In this document: positions 35,603 to 44,582 of the stretch, piece after piece
Layout of the letters: every line of letters starts with the position of its first letter
How positions within the stretch are numbered: position 1 is the stretch's first letter
DNA from: Candidatus Enterococcus wittei
GTDB taxonomy: Bacteria; Bacillota; Bacilli; Lactobacillales; Enterococcaceae
Reading direction: 5' to 3'
Assembly: GCF_002140175.1 (NCBI RefSeq)
Contig: NZ_NGMO01000002.1
Span: forward strand, 566,972 to 630,971
DNA length: 64,000 nt
The notes under the pieces: model-generated
What the model was told of the DNA's origin: nothing
Database searches by the model: none
What the model saw: only the letters and a program-made list of their open reading frames with translations
Translations under genes and position numbers: made by a program

Positions 35603-36271
35603 ATGAATCGAATATTAGTAGTAGAAGATGACGATCACTTGAAGTTACTGTATCAATCCATCTTAGAACGTGCGGGTTTTTCGATCGTTACCGTGACCAA
35701 TGGAAAAGAAGCTTTGAAGAAATTAGAAACAATCAATGTTGACTTGATGATTACTGATTTGATGATGCCTTTGATGGATGGCTATGAATTGTTAGGGACT
35801 CTTAGAAATAGTGGAATCGACATTCCTGTGTTGATCATCACTGCGAGGGCAGATTTTGAAGATAAAAAGAAAGGATTTCAACTAGGAACTGATGATTACA
35901 TGACAAAACCAGTGGATGTCAATGAAATGGTCTTGCGAGTCGAAGCGCTACTTAGACGAGCAAAAATCAATCATAGTCATCAGCTCGTCATTGGTACTAC
36001 TTGTTTGAATCAAGAAACGTATGAAGTGATTGAAAATGGTCAAGGGGTGTTGCTCCCGCAAAAAGAGTTTCAGCTTTTGTATAAATTACTTTCATATCCC
36101 AATAAGATTTTTACTCGGCAACAATTGATGGATGATATCTGGGGATTGGATACGAATACAGAGGAGCGTACGATTGATGTACATATCAAACGTTTGAGAT
36201 CTCGTTTTGCTGAAAATGATGATTTTCAAATCATGACGGTTCGAGGACTAGGCTATAAGGCGGTGATATAA
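35603..36271 (+). CDS. OmpR-family response regulator
   Basis: 222 residues: receiver domain (1-118) with acidic pocket E8/D9/D10, phospho-acceptor D52 in MITDLMMPLMDG, the conserved Thr in IITARA and Lys in MTKPVD; then a winged-helix DNA-binding domain (about 125-222, ERTIDVHIKRLRSRF and VRGLGYKAV). Partner of the kinase that starts directly after its stop. Regulon unknown; neighbours suggest envelope functions. The promoter is disturbed by the adapter at 35524-35556. Confidence 0.9.
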   Translation: MNRILVVEDDDHLKLLYQSILERAGFSIVTVTNGKEALKKLETINVDLMITDLMMPLMDGYELLGTLRNSGIDIPVLIITARADFEDKKKGFQLGTDDYMTKPVDVNEMVLRVEALLRRAKINHSHQLVIGTTCLNQETYEVIENGQGVLLPQKEFQLLYKLLSYPNKIFTRQQLMDDIWGLDTNTEERTIDVHIKRLRSRFAENDDFQIMTVRGLGYKAVI

Positions 36272-37315
36272 ATGCGAAAGAAAATTTTTTCACAGTTATG
36301 GATCTACTTTGCTAGTATCGTTTTTATCTCAATACTAGTCACCTTGCTTTGTTTCTTAGGTTTTATATTTTTATTGTCACACCAAGCAGTGCCACCTTCT
36401 GAACAGCACACCTTGTATCCATTAGTAGTATTTGCCGGATTTAGCATGATCGTAGGTACGGGGATCTCGATTTTCGTCGGGCGACGTATCTTACAGCCTA
36501 TCAGTGACTTACGGAGGAATATGAGTAAAGTGGCTACTGGGGATTTTTCGATTCGGATGGATGAACAGCAAAAAGTAGAAGAAGTCCAACAACTCTATAA
36601 AGATTTTAATGTGATGGTACAAGAACTCAGTAGTATCGAAACGTTGAGAAATGATTTTGTTTCAAATGTCTCTCATGAATTTAAAACACCGCTTGCAACG
36701 ATACAAGGGTACGTCCAGTTGTTACAAACACCGAATATCTCGGAAGAAGAAAGGCAAATTTTTTTGCAACGAATCATTGAAAGTATCACTCAGCTTTCAC
36801 ATTTGACAGAAAATACACTCAAACTAAACAAGTTGGAAAATCAGCGTATCCAGTTAGAGAAAAAATGGTTTCGCTTAGATGAGCAGATTCGTGAAGTCAT
36901 CGTATTTTTGCAACCAAAATGGGAACAAGAACACCTTCAGTTAACGATTGAGCTTGATACCATCAACTATTTTGGTAATGAGGAATTTTTATATCAAGTC
37001 TGGTTGAATATTATGGATAATGCAATAAAGTACAACCAATCTTATGGAACAATTGATGTTCGCCTTACCCAAAATCACACACATGTTTTTTTGGAAGTCA
37101 CAGATTCGGGTATTGGGATGGATAAAGAGACTCAAAAACGATTATTTGAAAAGTTTTATCAAGGAGAGACGAGTCGTCAATTTGTAGGAAATGGCTTAGG
37201 CTTATCCCTTGTCAAAAAGATAGTGGAACTACACAATGGAAAGATCAACTATAACAGTATCAAAGCAGTGGGAACAACAGTGATTATCCAGTTGGAAAAA
37301 TTGGAATCGGAATAG
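36272..37315 (+). CDS. Sensor histidine kinase with HAMP domain
   Basis: 347 residues: two membrane helices (about 10-34 and 50-70) with a very short extracytoplasmic loop, HAMP (about 70-120), dimerisation domain with phospho-acceptor H135 in SNVSHEFKTPLATIQGY, and HATPase with N box (NIMDNAIKYN), G1 (DSGIGM) and G2 (GNGLGLSL). The short loop of about 15 residues points to an intramembrane-sensing kinase or one relying on a partner protein. ATG directly follows the regulator's stop codon. Confidence 0.92.
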   Translation: MRKKIFSQLWIYFASIVFISILVTLLCFLGFIFLLSHQAVPPSEQHTLYPLVVFAGFSMIVGTGISIFVGRRILQPISDLRRNMSKVATGDFSIRMDEQQKVEEVQQLYKDFNVMVQELSSIETLRNDFVSNVSHEFKTPLATIQGYVQLLQTPNISEEERQIFLQRIIESITQLSHLTENTLKLNKLENQRIQLEKKWFRLDEQIREVIVFLQPKWEQEHLQLTIELDTINYFGNEEFLYQVWLNIMDNAIKYNQSYGTIDVRLTQNHTHVFLEVTDSGIGMDKETQKRLFEKFYQGETSRQFVGNGLGLSLVKKIVELHNGKINYNSIKAVGTTVIIQLEKLESE

Positions 37316-37380
37316 AAACGTTGTGATCTTGGACGCTTTGAAATAGGGTTGATCAAGAGTTAAGATGACTTCTTTTAGAG

Positions 37381-37440
37381 AATAAGGTGGAGAAAGCGGA
37401 AATAGTTTTTCTATTTTCAGGTTCTTCGCCTTATTTCTTT
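37381..37440 (+). terminator. Terminator of the two-component operon
   Basis: AATAAGGTGGAGAA pairs with TTCTTCGCCTTATT around an inner GGAAATAG/CTATTTTC helix (37381-37436), then T-rich sequence. Confidence 0.8.
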
Positions 37441-37514
37441 TGCGTTTATGTAGTGCTTTTGCTTATTTATCTTTATAGAAAGAAGTCAATCATTATTCAT
37501 ACTTTTTTATTGCA

Positions 37515-37543
37515 AGTAATATTATATATGATATAATATTACT
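37515..37543. promoter_or_regulatory. Perfect 13-bp-arm palindrome over the padR promoter
   Basis: AGTAATATTATAT (37515-37527) and its exact reverse complement (37531-37543) around ATG. A promoter TTGCAA (37510-37515)/TATAAT (37532-37537) overlaps it. It is the probable operator for PadR autoregulation. Confidence 0.75.
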
Positions 37544-37582
37544 GAATTAAAAATATTGCACTATACAAAAGAAGGTGAAGTA

Positions 37583-37900
37583 ATGCATATCCAAGTTCCG
37601 ACTGTTTTACTTGATGGTACAGTTCTAGCGGCTTTGAGCAGAGAAGATATGTATGGTTACGCATTGACAAAAATTGTACAGGAAAGTTTATCTGTCAGTG
37701 AATCGACCATGTATCCAGTGTTGCGAAGATTAAAAAAAGAAGGCTTTTTAGACACATATGATGAACCATTTGAAGGAAGAAATCGCCGCTATTACCGTTT
37801 GACTCAAGAAGGACGTCGACAATTAGAAGAAATCATTGATGAATGGATCGTCTTTCGAGACTCCTTAAATCGATTACTGGAGGATAATACCCATGAATGA
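37583..37900 (+). CDS. PadR-family transcriptional regulator
   Basis: 105 residues, winged helix typical of the small PadR-s2 type: VLLDGTVLAALSREDMYGYALTKIV, STMYPVLRRLKKEGFL (recognition helix) and NRRYYRLTQEGRRQL (wing). ATG 37583 follows GAAGGTG; an in-frame TTG at 37556 lies too close to the promoter. It overlaps the next gene by 8 bp and is followed by DUF1700 and DUF4097 genes, a module commonly linked to envelope stress in Firmicutes. It probably represses its own operon through the palindrome at 37515-37543. Confidence 0.9.
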   Translation: MHIQVPTVLLDGTVLAALSREDMYGYALTKIVQESLSVSESTMYPVLRRLKKEGFLDTYDEPFEGRNRRYYRLTQEGRRQLEEIIDEWIVFRDSLNRLLEDNTHE

Positions 37901-38510
37901 ATACTTGAATGAATTAAACGACGAGCTTCGAGAAATTCCTGAAGATGATCGTTTTGACATTATCCAATATTACGAAGAATATTTTTTGGATGCTGATAAA
38001 ACTGTAGATCAGGTTGTCGAAGAATATGGAACACCCAAACAATTTGCTTTGAAGTTGAAAATCAACTATTTTTCAGAACAAGATGATTCTGGGAAAATAG
38101 ACGATCGACCAAATCCAAGACGACAAATTCGCTTGATTTGGATGATTGTTTTAGGTTTATTTGCGACTCCTTTATTGATTCCTTTAGCTTTAGCATTTAT
38201 AGCAGTGATCATAGGAATTCTTGTGGCACTAGTGGCAGTGATCATCAGTATTTATGTTGTTTGCATCAGTATTTTAGGTGCGGGACTATTTTCAATGATT
38301 TCTGGAATTGCCGTTTTGAATCAGTCTCTTACTAGTGGATTATTTTTTGTTGGACTTGGATTATTAGCTACTGGAAGTGCGGTATTTTTCTCCCCATTGT
38401 TATTAAAGGGTACAAAGTGGCTATTTCAGATCATGATGAATTTTGTCAAATGGGTAGGAAGACGCTTTATTACGAAACGATCCATCCATACGACAAATAG
38501 CGGGGTGTAA
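37893..38510 (+). CDS. DUF1700 (HAAS-type) membrane protein
   Basis: 205 residues. The cytoplasmic N-terminal helical domain (about 1-70; LNDELREIPEDDRFDIIQYYEEYF and VVEEYGTPKQFALKL) is the HAAS signature found beside PadR regulators. It is followed by three to four membrane helices (about 85-190) and a basic tail. In the family the N-terminal domain is thought to interact with PadR or with the DUF4097 partner. Overlaps padR by 8 bp and ends 2 bp before the next gene. Confidence 0.85.
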   Translation: MNEYLNELNDELREIPEDDRFDIIQYYEEYFLDADKTVDQVVEEYGTPKQFALKLKINYFSEQDDSGKIDDRPNPRRQIRLIWMIVLGLFATPLLIPLALAFIAVIIGILVALVAVIISIYVVCISILGAGLFSMISGIAVLNQSLTSGLFFVGLGLLATGSAVFFSPLLLKGTKWLFQIMMNFVKWVGRRFITKRSIHTTNSGV

Positions 38511-38512
38511 AC

Positions 38513-39382
38513 ATGAAATTAAAATATATATTAGGAATCGGCTTAGGATTGATGATCGTTGGAGGGCTATTAGCTGGTGTGAGTTATGCGTTAGGGGCAC
38601 AAACCAGTCTTACGTGGGAAAATGGACCTCGCATTATTGAAATGGTTCAAGAAACGAAGAAGATCTCTTCTGAGGAAAAGGTCAATAAGATCATTGTTCA
38701 AGCGGATAATCAATCCGTTACGATCAAACGTGGTCTCAACTTTTCAGTAGAAACTTCGTATGATAAAACAAAAAAGCCCAAAATTATAGTAGAAAATCAA
38801 ACATTGACCGTTACAACGAATGGGCAGGCTCCTGCTGCAATGGTAGACTTCAATAGTCCTGAATCAGGACTGACAATCACGATCCCTCAAGATCTAGAGT
38901 TAGCTGAGCTGACAGTCGAAGGAAAGAATAGTTTCATCAACTTAGAAGAATTTACAAGTAAAAAAATCACTACAAATACTTACGGTGGTTCGATTTCATT
39001 CAATGATGTGAAGAGTGAACAATTAAAGGCTGACGATAAGTTAGGTAATATCAATTTAAATGAACTAACGATTGAGCAATTGGCGATTACAGCAAGTGAC
39101 AGCAACATTTATTTCGATGATCAAAATGAAACAAAAGCTACAATTGCTCTAAATAATAGTCATCTAACCCTTCAAGATATGGAAAAGATCGGTTTAGATA
39201 TTCAGTTAGACGGAGATTCTTACATCAACAAAAATGACGGAGAAACAGCAAGTACCTCTTTTAGCCAAGGAAACAAGAATATCAAGATCACAGGACAAAA
39301 TAGTTCCGTTTACTTAGGGACAGAAGAAGAGTATGAGTTGAACGATGAATATAACGAATACGATTATGAAGAAGTTGAGTAA
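38513..39382 (+). CDS. DUF4097 beta-helix envelope protein
   Basis: 289 residues: one N-terminal membrane helix (about 5-27), then a beta-rich domain with the DUF4097 pattern (KIIVQADNQSVTIKRG, GLTITIPQDLELAELTVEG, ITTNTYGGSISFNDV), and a strongly acidic tail rich in Glu, Tyr and Asn. LiaX of the enterococcal Lia system has a DUF4097-type part, but this protein is shorter and in a PadR operon, so it is a relative rather than LiaX itself. Third gene of the padR unit. Confidence 0.8.
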   Translation: MKLKYILGIGLGLMIVGGLLAGVSYALGAQTSLTWENGPRIIEMVQETKKISSEEKVNKIIVQADNQSVTIKRGLNFSVETSYDKTKKPKIIVENQTLTVTTNGQAPAAMVDFNSPESGLTITIPQDLELAELTVEGKNSFINLEEFTSKKITTNTYGGSISFNDVKSEQLKADDKLGNINLNELTIEQLAITASDSNIYFDDQNETKATIALNNSHLTLQDMEKIGLDIQLDGDSYINKNDGETASTSFSQGNKNIKITGQNSSVYLGTEEEYELNDEYNEYDYEEVE

Positions 39383-39520
39383 AAGTGAGTATCCCAAGTG
39401 TTTATAAGATATTTGAGGTAAGTGATCATTTGGAAGCAATAATGAAGGATTAGAATAAATTTTTTTCTTTGGTTTACTGCTAAATTATTTCCTTCTGGTG
39501 TCATGTATATTCGTTTTTTG

Positions 39521-39555
39521 AGCGACTGGGTCTCATTTTCTCAGTCGCTTTTTTC
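39521..39555 (+). terminator. Terminator of the padR operon
   Basis: AGCGACTG (39521-39528) pairs with CAGTCGCT (39542-39549), then six T. The 270-bp gap around it has no gene. Confidence 0.88.
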
Positions 39556-39654
39556 CTTCTCCTCGTCAAATTTGATCGCCTAACCTTTCATAATATAGTA
39601 AAATGAAAAGAGTGGGAAAGAAATACACATGCGGGGAAATAGGGGAGAAAATGG

Positions 39655-40149
39655 ATGAAAATAGAGGAAGAAAAACGAGAAGCATTAAAAAATGAACTGG
39701 GGAAACTACATACTTTTCTTACGGATCTTAGCCAGAGTTATTACGATCCAGAAAAAGAAAGAGTAAAAATTGAATATCCAACGAATTCAGAAGGTCGTCA
39801 ATTAGAACAAGTGTATAATGAAATATTCAGCCATTTGTTAAAGGTAAAAAAAGAGTTGGATTATTATGCTTTGCCGATTCTAGATACAGGGATCTTGAAA
39901 TATGACGAAGAAAAAGAACGGTTTGTGTTCAAGTCAGTTCGTGAAAATATTGTCCTATCTGCGGGCATGGATTTAGAGATTTTAGTGGAAGATTATTTTA
40001 CAGAAACGAAACAATGGGTGCGTACACGTCTGGAATATTTGCCGCAAGCTATCGGTGGTGTGCATCTAAATGGCTGGTATATCACGGAAGATAAGGAATT
40101 GGAATTAGAGGGAGCGCTAGCTAGGATTCGTAAAAAAACAATCGAGTGA
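39655..40149 (+). CDS. Hypothetical cytoplasmic protein (DUF5348-like C-terminus)
   Basis: 164 residues, acidic and soluble. The first half is helical and charged (EEEKREALKNELGKLHTFL). The second half has a pattern ILKYDEEKERFVF...SAGMDLEILVEDYF...WVRTRLEYL...GWYITED that resembles the DUF5348 domain found in mobile-element genes. Function unknown. It lies 38 bp before the SPFH-protein gene and may be co-transcribed. Start ATG 39655 follows AGGGGAGA. Confidence 0.6.
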   Translation: MKIEEEKREALKNELGKLHTFLTDLSQSYYDPEKERVKIEYPTNSEGRQLEQVYNEIFSHLLKVKKELDYYALPILDTGILKYDEEKERFVFKSVRENIVLSAGMDLEILVEDYFTETKQWVRTRLEYLPQAIGGVHLNGWYITEDKELELEGALARIRKKTIE

Positions 40150-40187
40150 AAATTGGTATCGAAAAATAAAAACTAGGAGCCTATGAA

Positions 40188-41057
40188 ATGAAAGAAAAAA
40201 AAGCTTTTTATGTGAATGGGTATTTAGGTGTGATCGCCTTAGTCATATTAACGGCAATAGGAGCGTATAGTTTCTATTTAGGGATGTCTAGATTTATGGT
40301 TGGGCTTTCTGTAGTAGGTATCTTGTTATGGATGATAGTTATTTTACTGACAAGTGGTATTACAATTGTTAGCCCAAATCAAGCAAAAGTCATTTTATTT
40401 TTTGGACAGTATATAGGAACAATACGAGAAAGTGGTATGTTCATGACGGTTCCTTTGTCTCAAAAAATCAATCTCTCGTTAAAAGTACGAAATTTCAATA
40501 GTTCTGTTTTAAAGGTCAATGATTTAGATGGAAATCCTATCGAAATCTCGGCAGTTGTAGTTTTTAAAGTAGTGGATACTGCAAAAGCACTCTTTGATGT
40601 TGCCTATTACCAAGACTTTGTAGAAATTCAAAGTGAAACAGCTATCAGGCATATTGCGAGTCAATATCCATATGACACCTTTAACGATGAAGATCTAACT
40701 TTGAGAGGAAATACTACAGCTATTTCAGATGAACTAGCCAAAGAATTAGAAGATCGGTTATCAGTGGCTGGAGTGGAAGTCATCGAAACAAGACTGAATC
40801 ATTTAGCTTATGCCACCGAGATTGCTAGTGCCATGTTGCAACGTCAACAAGCAAAAGCGATTCTTTCTGCAAGACAAACGATTGTCGAAGGTGCGGTGAC
40901 TATGACGCAAATGGCATTGGAGCAAATCGAAGCCGGTCAAGAGATCACATTTACGGATGACCGAAAAGTGCAGTTGATCAATAACTTACTTGTGTCAATC
41001 ATTACCGATAAAGGAACACAACCAATCATCAACACAGGTAGTGTGAAAGAAAAATAA
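40188..41057 (+). CDS. SPFH/Band 7 membrane protein
   Basis: 289 residues. Two N-terminal membrane helices (about 10-28 and 34-54) then a Band 7/SPFH domain (GITIVSPNQAKVILFFGQYIGTIRESG to about residue 215) and a helical region with YATEIASAMLQRQQAKAILSARQTIVEGA (about 225-255). Family members scaffold membrane microdomains and often partner with proteases or envelope enzymes. There is no adjacent NfeD. Ribosome site CTAGGAG before ATG 40188. Confidence 0.88.
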   Translation: MKEKKAFYVNGYLGVIALVILTAIGAYSFYLGMSRFMVGLSVVGILLWMIVILLTSGITIVSPNQAKVILFFGQYIGTIRESGMFMTVPLSQKINLSLKVRNFNSSVLKVNDLDGNPIEISAVVVFKVVDTAKALFDVAYYQDFVEIQSETAIRHIASQYPYDTFNDEDLTLRGNTTAISDELAKELEDRLSVAGVEVIETRLNHLAYATEIASAMLQRQQAKAILSARQTIVEGAVTMTQMALEQIEAGQEITFTDDRKVQLINNLLVSIITDKGTQPIINTGSVKEK

Positions 41058-41253
41058 AATGAAAAGAAGTATGACAGACTCGATGGGGAAATCGGGGAAG
41101 TCAGCTGCATTTTTTTGTTTGTTGCTCAGGTCCGTAGCTATTTGATAAACTTCATAAATGTTATTCAAGAAGTTGTTTTTTGATACTGAGATAAAAAGGT
41201 GTATCAGATGTATTTATGGTTTTTATCTTATTTTTTGGCTCAAAGCGTTTTTT

Positions 41254-41291
41254 ACATCTATTCCTAACATATAGGAATAGGTGTTTTTTTG
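41254..41291 (+). terminator. Terminator after the SPFH gene
   Basis: ACATCTATTCCT pairs with AGGAATAGGTGT, followed by seven T. The rest of 41058-41466 has no recognisable gene. Confidence 0.85.
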
Positions 41292-41466
41292 TTTTTCTAC
41301 TTAATAAAGAGACGTAAAAGAATACATGAAGAGGATATTCACTGGTTTATTTGCTTGTTGTTAGGTCGAATGACAATATTGAAAGAAACTTGATAGTTGA
41401 ATACAAGGCAGTTGTTGTTTTTCTTCTTTATAATGGCTTTATCAGAGTAAGAAAGAAGGAACGAAG

Positions 41467-41844
41467 ATGAAAAAACTACTATTGGGATTGGGAGCTTTTT
41501 TGATTATTGCCTTTGGTGGTTATCGATTTGCTGAATACAAGATCATGGGAGGCGACCCTTACTATATTCAGATCACGACAGACGGTGAAAAGCAAATCGA
41601 CAAAGCTGATAACGGACAAGAAATCATTAACTATCGATACGATTTGCCTGGTTATGATGAAAAAGGCAATGAGAAACAAATAGATTTTAATGGATTTCAA
41701 GATCGACCATTGAGAAAAAATGCCTATTTGAAAGTTATTTGGAATAAAAATAAAGGGGTCACTTCTTATGAAGAAGTAAAGGAAAAAGAAATCCCACAAC
41801 CGGCCCAAAAAAAATTAAGTAAAGGAACGATCAATCATGGATAA
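41467..41844 (+). CDS. YxeA-family protein of the ABC cassette
   Basis: 125 residues: N-terminal hydrophobic segment (about 4-21) and a small extracytoplasmic domain with YYIQITTDGEKQ, YRYDLPGYDEKGNEKQIDF and NAYLKVIWNKNKGVTSYEEV. It is a paralogue of the protein at 2412-2789. It overlaps the ABC ATPase gene by 8 bp, giving the order yxeA-ATPase-permease; in Bacillus the same three families form yxdLM-yxeA, which responds to cationic peptides. No sensor kinase is adjacent, although one lies 4 kb upstream. Confidence 0.78.
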   Translation: MKKLLLGLGAFLIIAFGGYRFAEYKIMGGDPYYIQITTDGEKQIDKADNGQEIINYRYDLPGYDEKGNEKQIDFNGFQDRPLRKNAYLKVIWNKNKGVTSYEEVKEKEIPQPAQKKLSKGTINHG

Positions 41845-42589
41845 AATTGTTGAAATCAATCAAGTAACAAAAATATATGGGAAAAGTAATGAAAAACAAA
41901 CCCAAGCATTGAATGGGATTAGTTTCAGTGTGGAAAAAGGTGAATTTATTGGTATTATGGGTGCATCTGGTTCAGGAAAATCGACATTGTTGAATATTTT
42001 ATCGACATTAGACAAACCAACAAGTGGAACGATTCAGATCAATCAAGAAGATGTAACAAAGTTAAAAGGAAATCAATTAGCTGATTTTCGCGCAAAAGAA
42101 ATCGGGTTTATCTTCCAAGATTTCAACCTTTTGGAAAATTTAACTGCCCAAGAAAACATTGCTGTCCCACTTTCCTTACAAGGGGTAAAGCCTAAAATAA
42201 TTAAGCAAAAAGTGCACCAGATTGCGGAACGTTTATCGATCACTCATATTTTAGATAGTTATCCAGCTAAAATTTCAGGTGGACAAAAGCAACGGGTAGC
42301 AGCTGCACGAGCATTAGTGACTCAACCCACCATTTTATTAGGAGATGAGCCGACCGGAGCATTAGATTCAAAAAGTGCCAAAGATTTGTTAGATACAATG
42401 GAAGAGTTGAATACAAAAGATCATGTGTCCATTCTATTAGTCACTCATGATGCCTTTTCAGCAAGCTATTGTCAGCGAATCTTATTTATTAAAGATGGGG
42501 TGATCCATCAAGGAGTCAAACGGAATGGACAAAGTCGTGAAGCTTTTTATCGGGAAATATTGACCATTCTAGGAAATCTGGAACAGTAA
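41837..42589 (+). CDS. ABC transporter ATP-binding protein (BceA/YxdL type)
   Basis: 250 residues: Walker A GASGSGKST (about 41-49), Q loop FIFQDFNLL, signature SGGQKQRVAAARAL, Walker B TILLGDEPTGALDS and switch His in LLVTHDA. It groups with MacB/BceA ATPases that pair with large FtsX-type permeases for peptide-antibiotic resistance or signalling. The gene starts inside the YxeA gene and is followed by the permease after 12 bp. Confidence 0.9.
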   Translation: MDKIVEINQVTKIYGKSNEKQTQALNGISFSVEKGEFIGIMGASGSGKSTLLNILSTLDKPTSGTIQINQEDVTKLKGNQLADFRAKEIGFIFQDFNLLENLTAQENIAVPLSLQGVKPKIIKQKVHQIAERLSITHILDSYPAKISGGQKQRVAAARALVTQPTILLGDEPTGALDSKSAKDLLDTMEELNTKDHVSILLVTHDAFSASYCQRILFIKDGVIHQGVKRNGQSREAFYREILTILGNLEQ

Positions 42590-42601
42590 GGGGGGATTTA
42601 G

Positions 42602-44410
42602 ATGCTTTGGAAATTATCGCTTACTGGAATCAAAAGCCGTTTAAGAGATTACGTGGTTTTATTTTCAGGATTAGTGATGGCGTCAGCCATTTTTTATATG
42701 TTTGAATCTATGGCAAGCAATAGTGAATTTTTGAAACACAATTCAACATTAGCTGCTACAGTTATGATTTTTAGATTTGGGACCGTTCTGTTAGGAATCA
42801 TCACCTTTGTATATATTCTTTATGCTAATTCATTTTTGATGACCATGCGGCAAAAAGATTATGCGATGTTTATGATGTTAGGGGCAAAAGGTAGGAAAAT
42901 CGCTCAAATGATTTTCTCGGAAACGTTGATTGTAGGAATCGTAGCTACATTTGTTGGTTCTGCTCTAGGGATAGGGTTGACAAAGATTGTCCATCAACTA
43001 TTAGTGGCTCAATTGGATATCAAAATCTCACATTTTACACCATTCAATCTGCATGGGTTGTTGATTACATTATTGTTTTTTGTGATTTTATTCTTGCTTG
43101 CGGCATTCGTGAATGCATTTTCTATCGTGAAGAAACCAATATTAACACTGATTCGTGCTGACCAAACACCAGCAAAAATGAAGCAGCACAAGTTTTTATT
43201 TTTTCTGGAAGTCGTTTTGGGGATTGTATGTATCGGTCTAGGTTACTATATGATGGCAAATATCGAGAAGTATCAAATATTGTCAATCGTAGTCGCCTTA
43301 ATTACGATCGTCCTTGGAACTTATTTTATTTTCCATTCTGTCATTATTTTTTTCATTTCTCTATTAAAGAAAAGTGAAAAAATCTCTCTAAAAAAATTGA
43401 ATAATTTTACGCTATCTCAATTAAGTTTCCGAATTCGTGATTATACGCAAATGCTCTCCATGGTTGCGATGCTATTTGCTTTAGCGTTAGGCGCTTTAAC
43501 AGTAGGATTAGGATTTAGAAATCAAATCTCAGAGTTGACCAATGCGGTTTCCAGGTATGATTTAGTATTGAATAATTCACAGATGGTGGATCAAGAAAAA
43601 GTAAAGAAACTCAATCCAGTGGTGAATGCTGTCTACAATCAAAAAGTAGATGAACAAACAATTTATTATAATTATAGTGACTTCGAAACAAATCCTTTCA
43701 TCGTGACGGAGCAAATGACTGCTACTGAGAAAAAAGTGAAAAGTAAACAAGTAACTGCAGAAGAATTAGCTGCTCAACTTGAATATCAAGATGAATTGCG
43801 TAACTATGAACTACCTGAACAAAGAGGGAAAGTGATCAAATTATTACCACAAGAAGAATTTGAAAAATTAGATCTTCCACAAACCTCCTTACAGTTGATC
43901 CAAGTCAAGAACTTTACTGATAGTTTGGAACCAATTGGCGAGTTAGTCACTGAAAATAAAGCAAACAATGATTCGTTGAACAATGATGAACTGGATTTTT
44001 CTCAAAAATACAATTCGTATCAAATCATAAACAGTGTATTTTCAGGATTTGAATTCATGGGCTTCTTTTTAGGAATCGCCTTTTTGACGATGTTGGCTAG
44101 CTGTTTGATGTTCAAAATCCTTTCAGGAAGTAAAAGTGATATTATTCGTTATGATATGTTGGGAAAAATTGGTGCGCGACAAACGATCTTAAAACAATCG
44201 ATTCGTCGGGAAATCGGTATTTTATTCTTAGCCCCAGGTATTCTAGGAGCTATCCATGTATTATTTGGGCTACAAATGTTCAAAGTCTTGATGACTGATC
44301 CATACCATGATTTGTGGATTCCATTCTTGATTTTCTTTGTTTTATATTTTATCTATTATGTGTTAACCACATGGTTATATACAAGTATCGTATTGAACAA
44401 AAAAGATTAG
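42602..44410 (+). CDS. ABC transporter permease (FtsX/BceB type)
   Basis: 602 residues, about ten membrane helices. An FtsX domain lies near residues 55-175, and a large extracytoplasmic domain (about 310-480, polar, rich in Lys/Glu/Gln) sits between helices 8 and 9 as in BceB-type permeases, followed by the last helices (480-595). These permeases remove or sense peptide antibiotics bound to lipid II-cycle intermediates. Slightly shorter than Bacillus BceB. Ribosome site AAGGGGGG. Confidence 0.85.
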   Translation: MLWKLSLTGIKSRLRDYVVLFSGLVMASAIFYMFESMASNSEFLKHNSTLAATVMIFRFGTVLLGIITFVYILYANSFLMTMRQKDYAMFMMLGAKGRKIAQMIFSETLIVGIVATFVGSALGIGLTKIVHQLLVAQLDIKISHFTPFNLHGLLITLLFFVILFLLAAFVNAFSIVKKPILTLIRADQTPAKMKQHKFLFFLEVVLGIVCIGLGYYMMANIEKYQILSIVVALITIVLGTYFIFHSVIIFFISLLKKSEKISLKKLNNFTLSQLSFRIRDYTQMLSMVAMLFALALGALTVGLGFRNQISELTNAVSRYDLVLNNSQMVDQEKVKKLNPVVNAVYNQKVDEQTIYYNYSDFETNPFIVTEQMTATEKKVKSKQVTAEELAAQLEYQDELRNYELPEQRGKVIKLLPQEEFEKLDLPQTSLQLIQVKNFTDSLEPIGELVTENKANNDSLNNDELDFSQKYNSYQIINSVFSGFEFMGFFLGIAFLTMLASCLMFKILSGSKSDIIRYDMLGKIGARQTILKQSIRREIGILFLAPGILGAIHVLFGLQMFKVLMTDPYHDLWIPFLIFFVLYFIYYVLTTWLYTSIVLNKKD

Positions 44411-44481
44411 AGACCATTCAATGAAGTGAATGAGAAGAAGAAGCTGGATTGAAACAGTCTCAGGGTAAATTACAAAGGAAA

Positions 44482-44525
44482 CGCCAATCAAAATGTCGTA
44501 AGAGACGTTTGATTGGCATTTTCTT
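44482..44525 (+). terminator. Terminator of the YxeA-ABC operon
   Basis: CGCCAATCAAAATGTC pairs with GACGTTTGATTGGC (to 44518), then a T-rich tail. Confidence 0.88.
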
Positions 44526-44582
44526 ATTGTTTTTTTAGTTATGGATATTTAGTTTCTTTACTTATAGAGAAACCAGTTGCTT

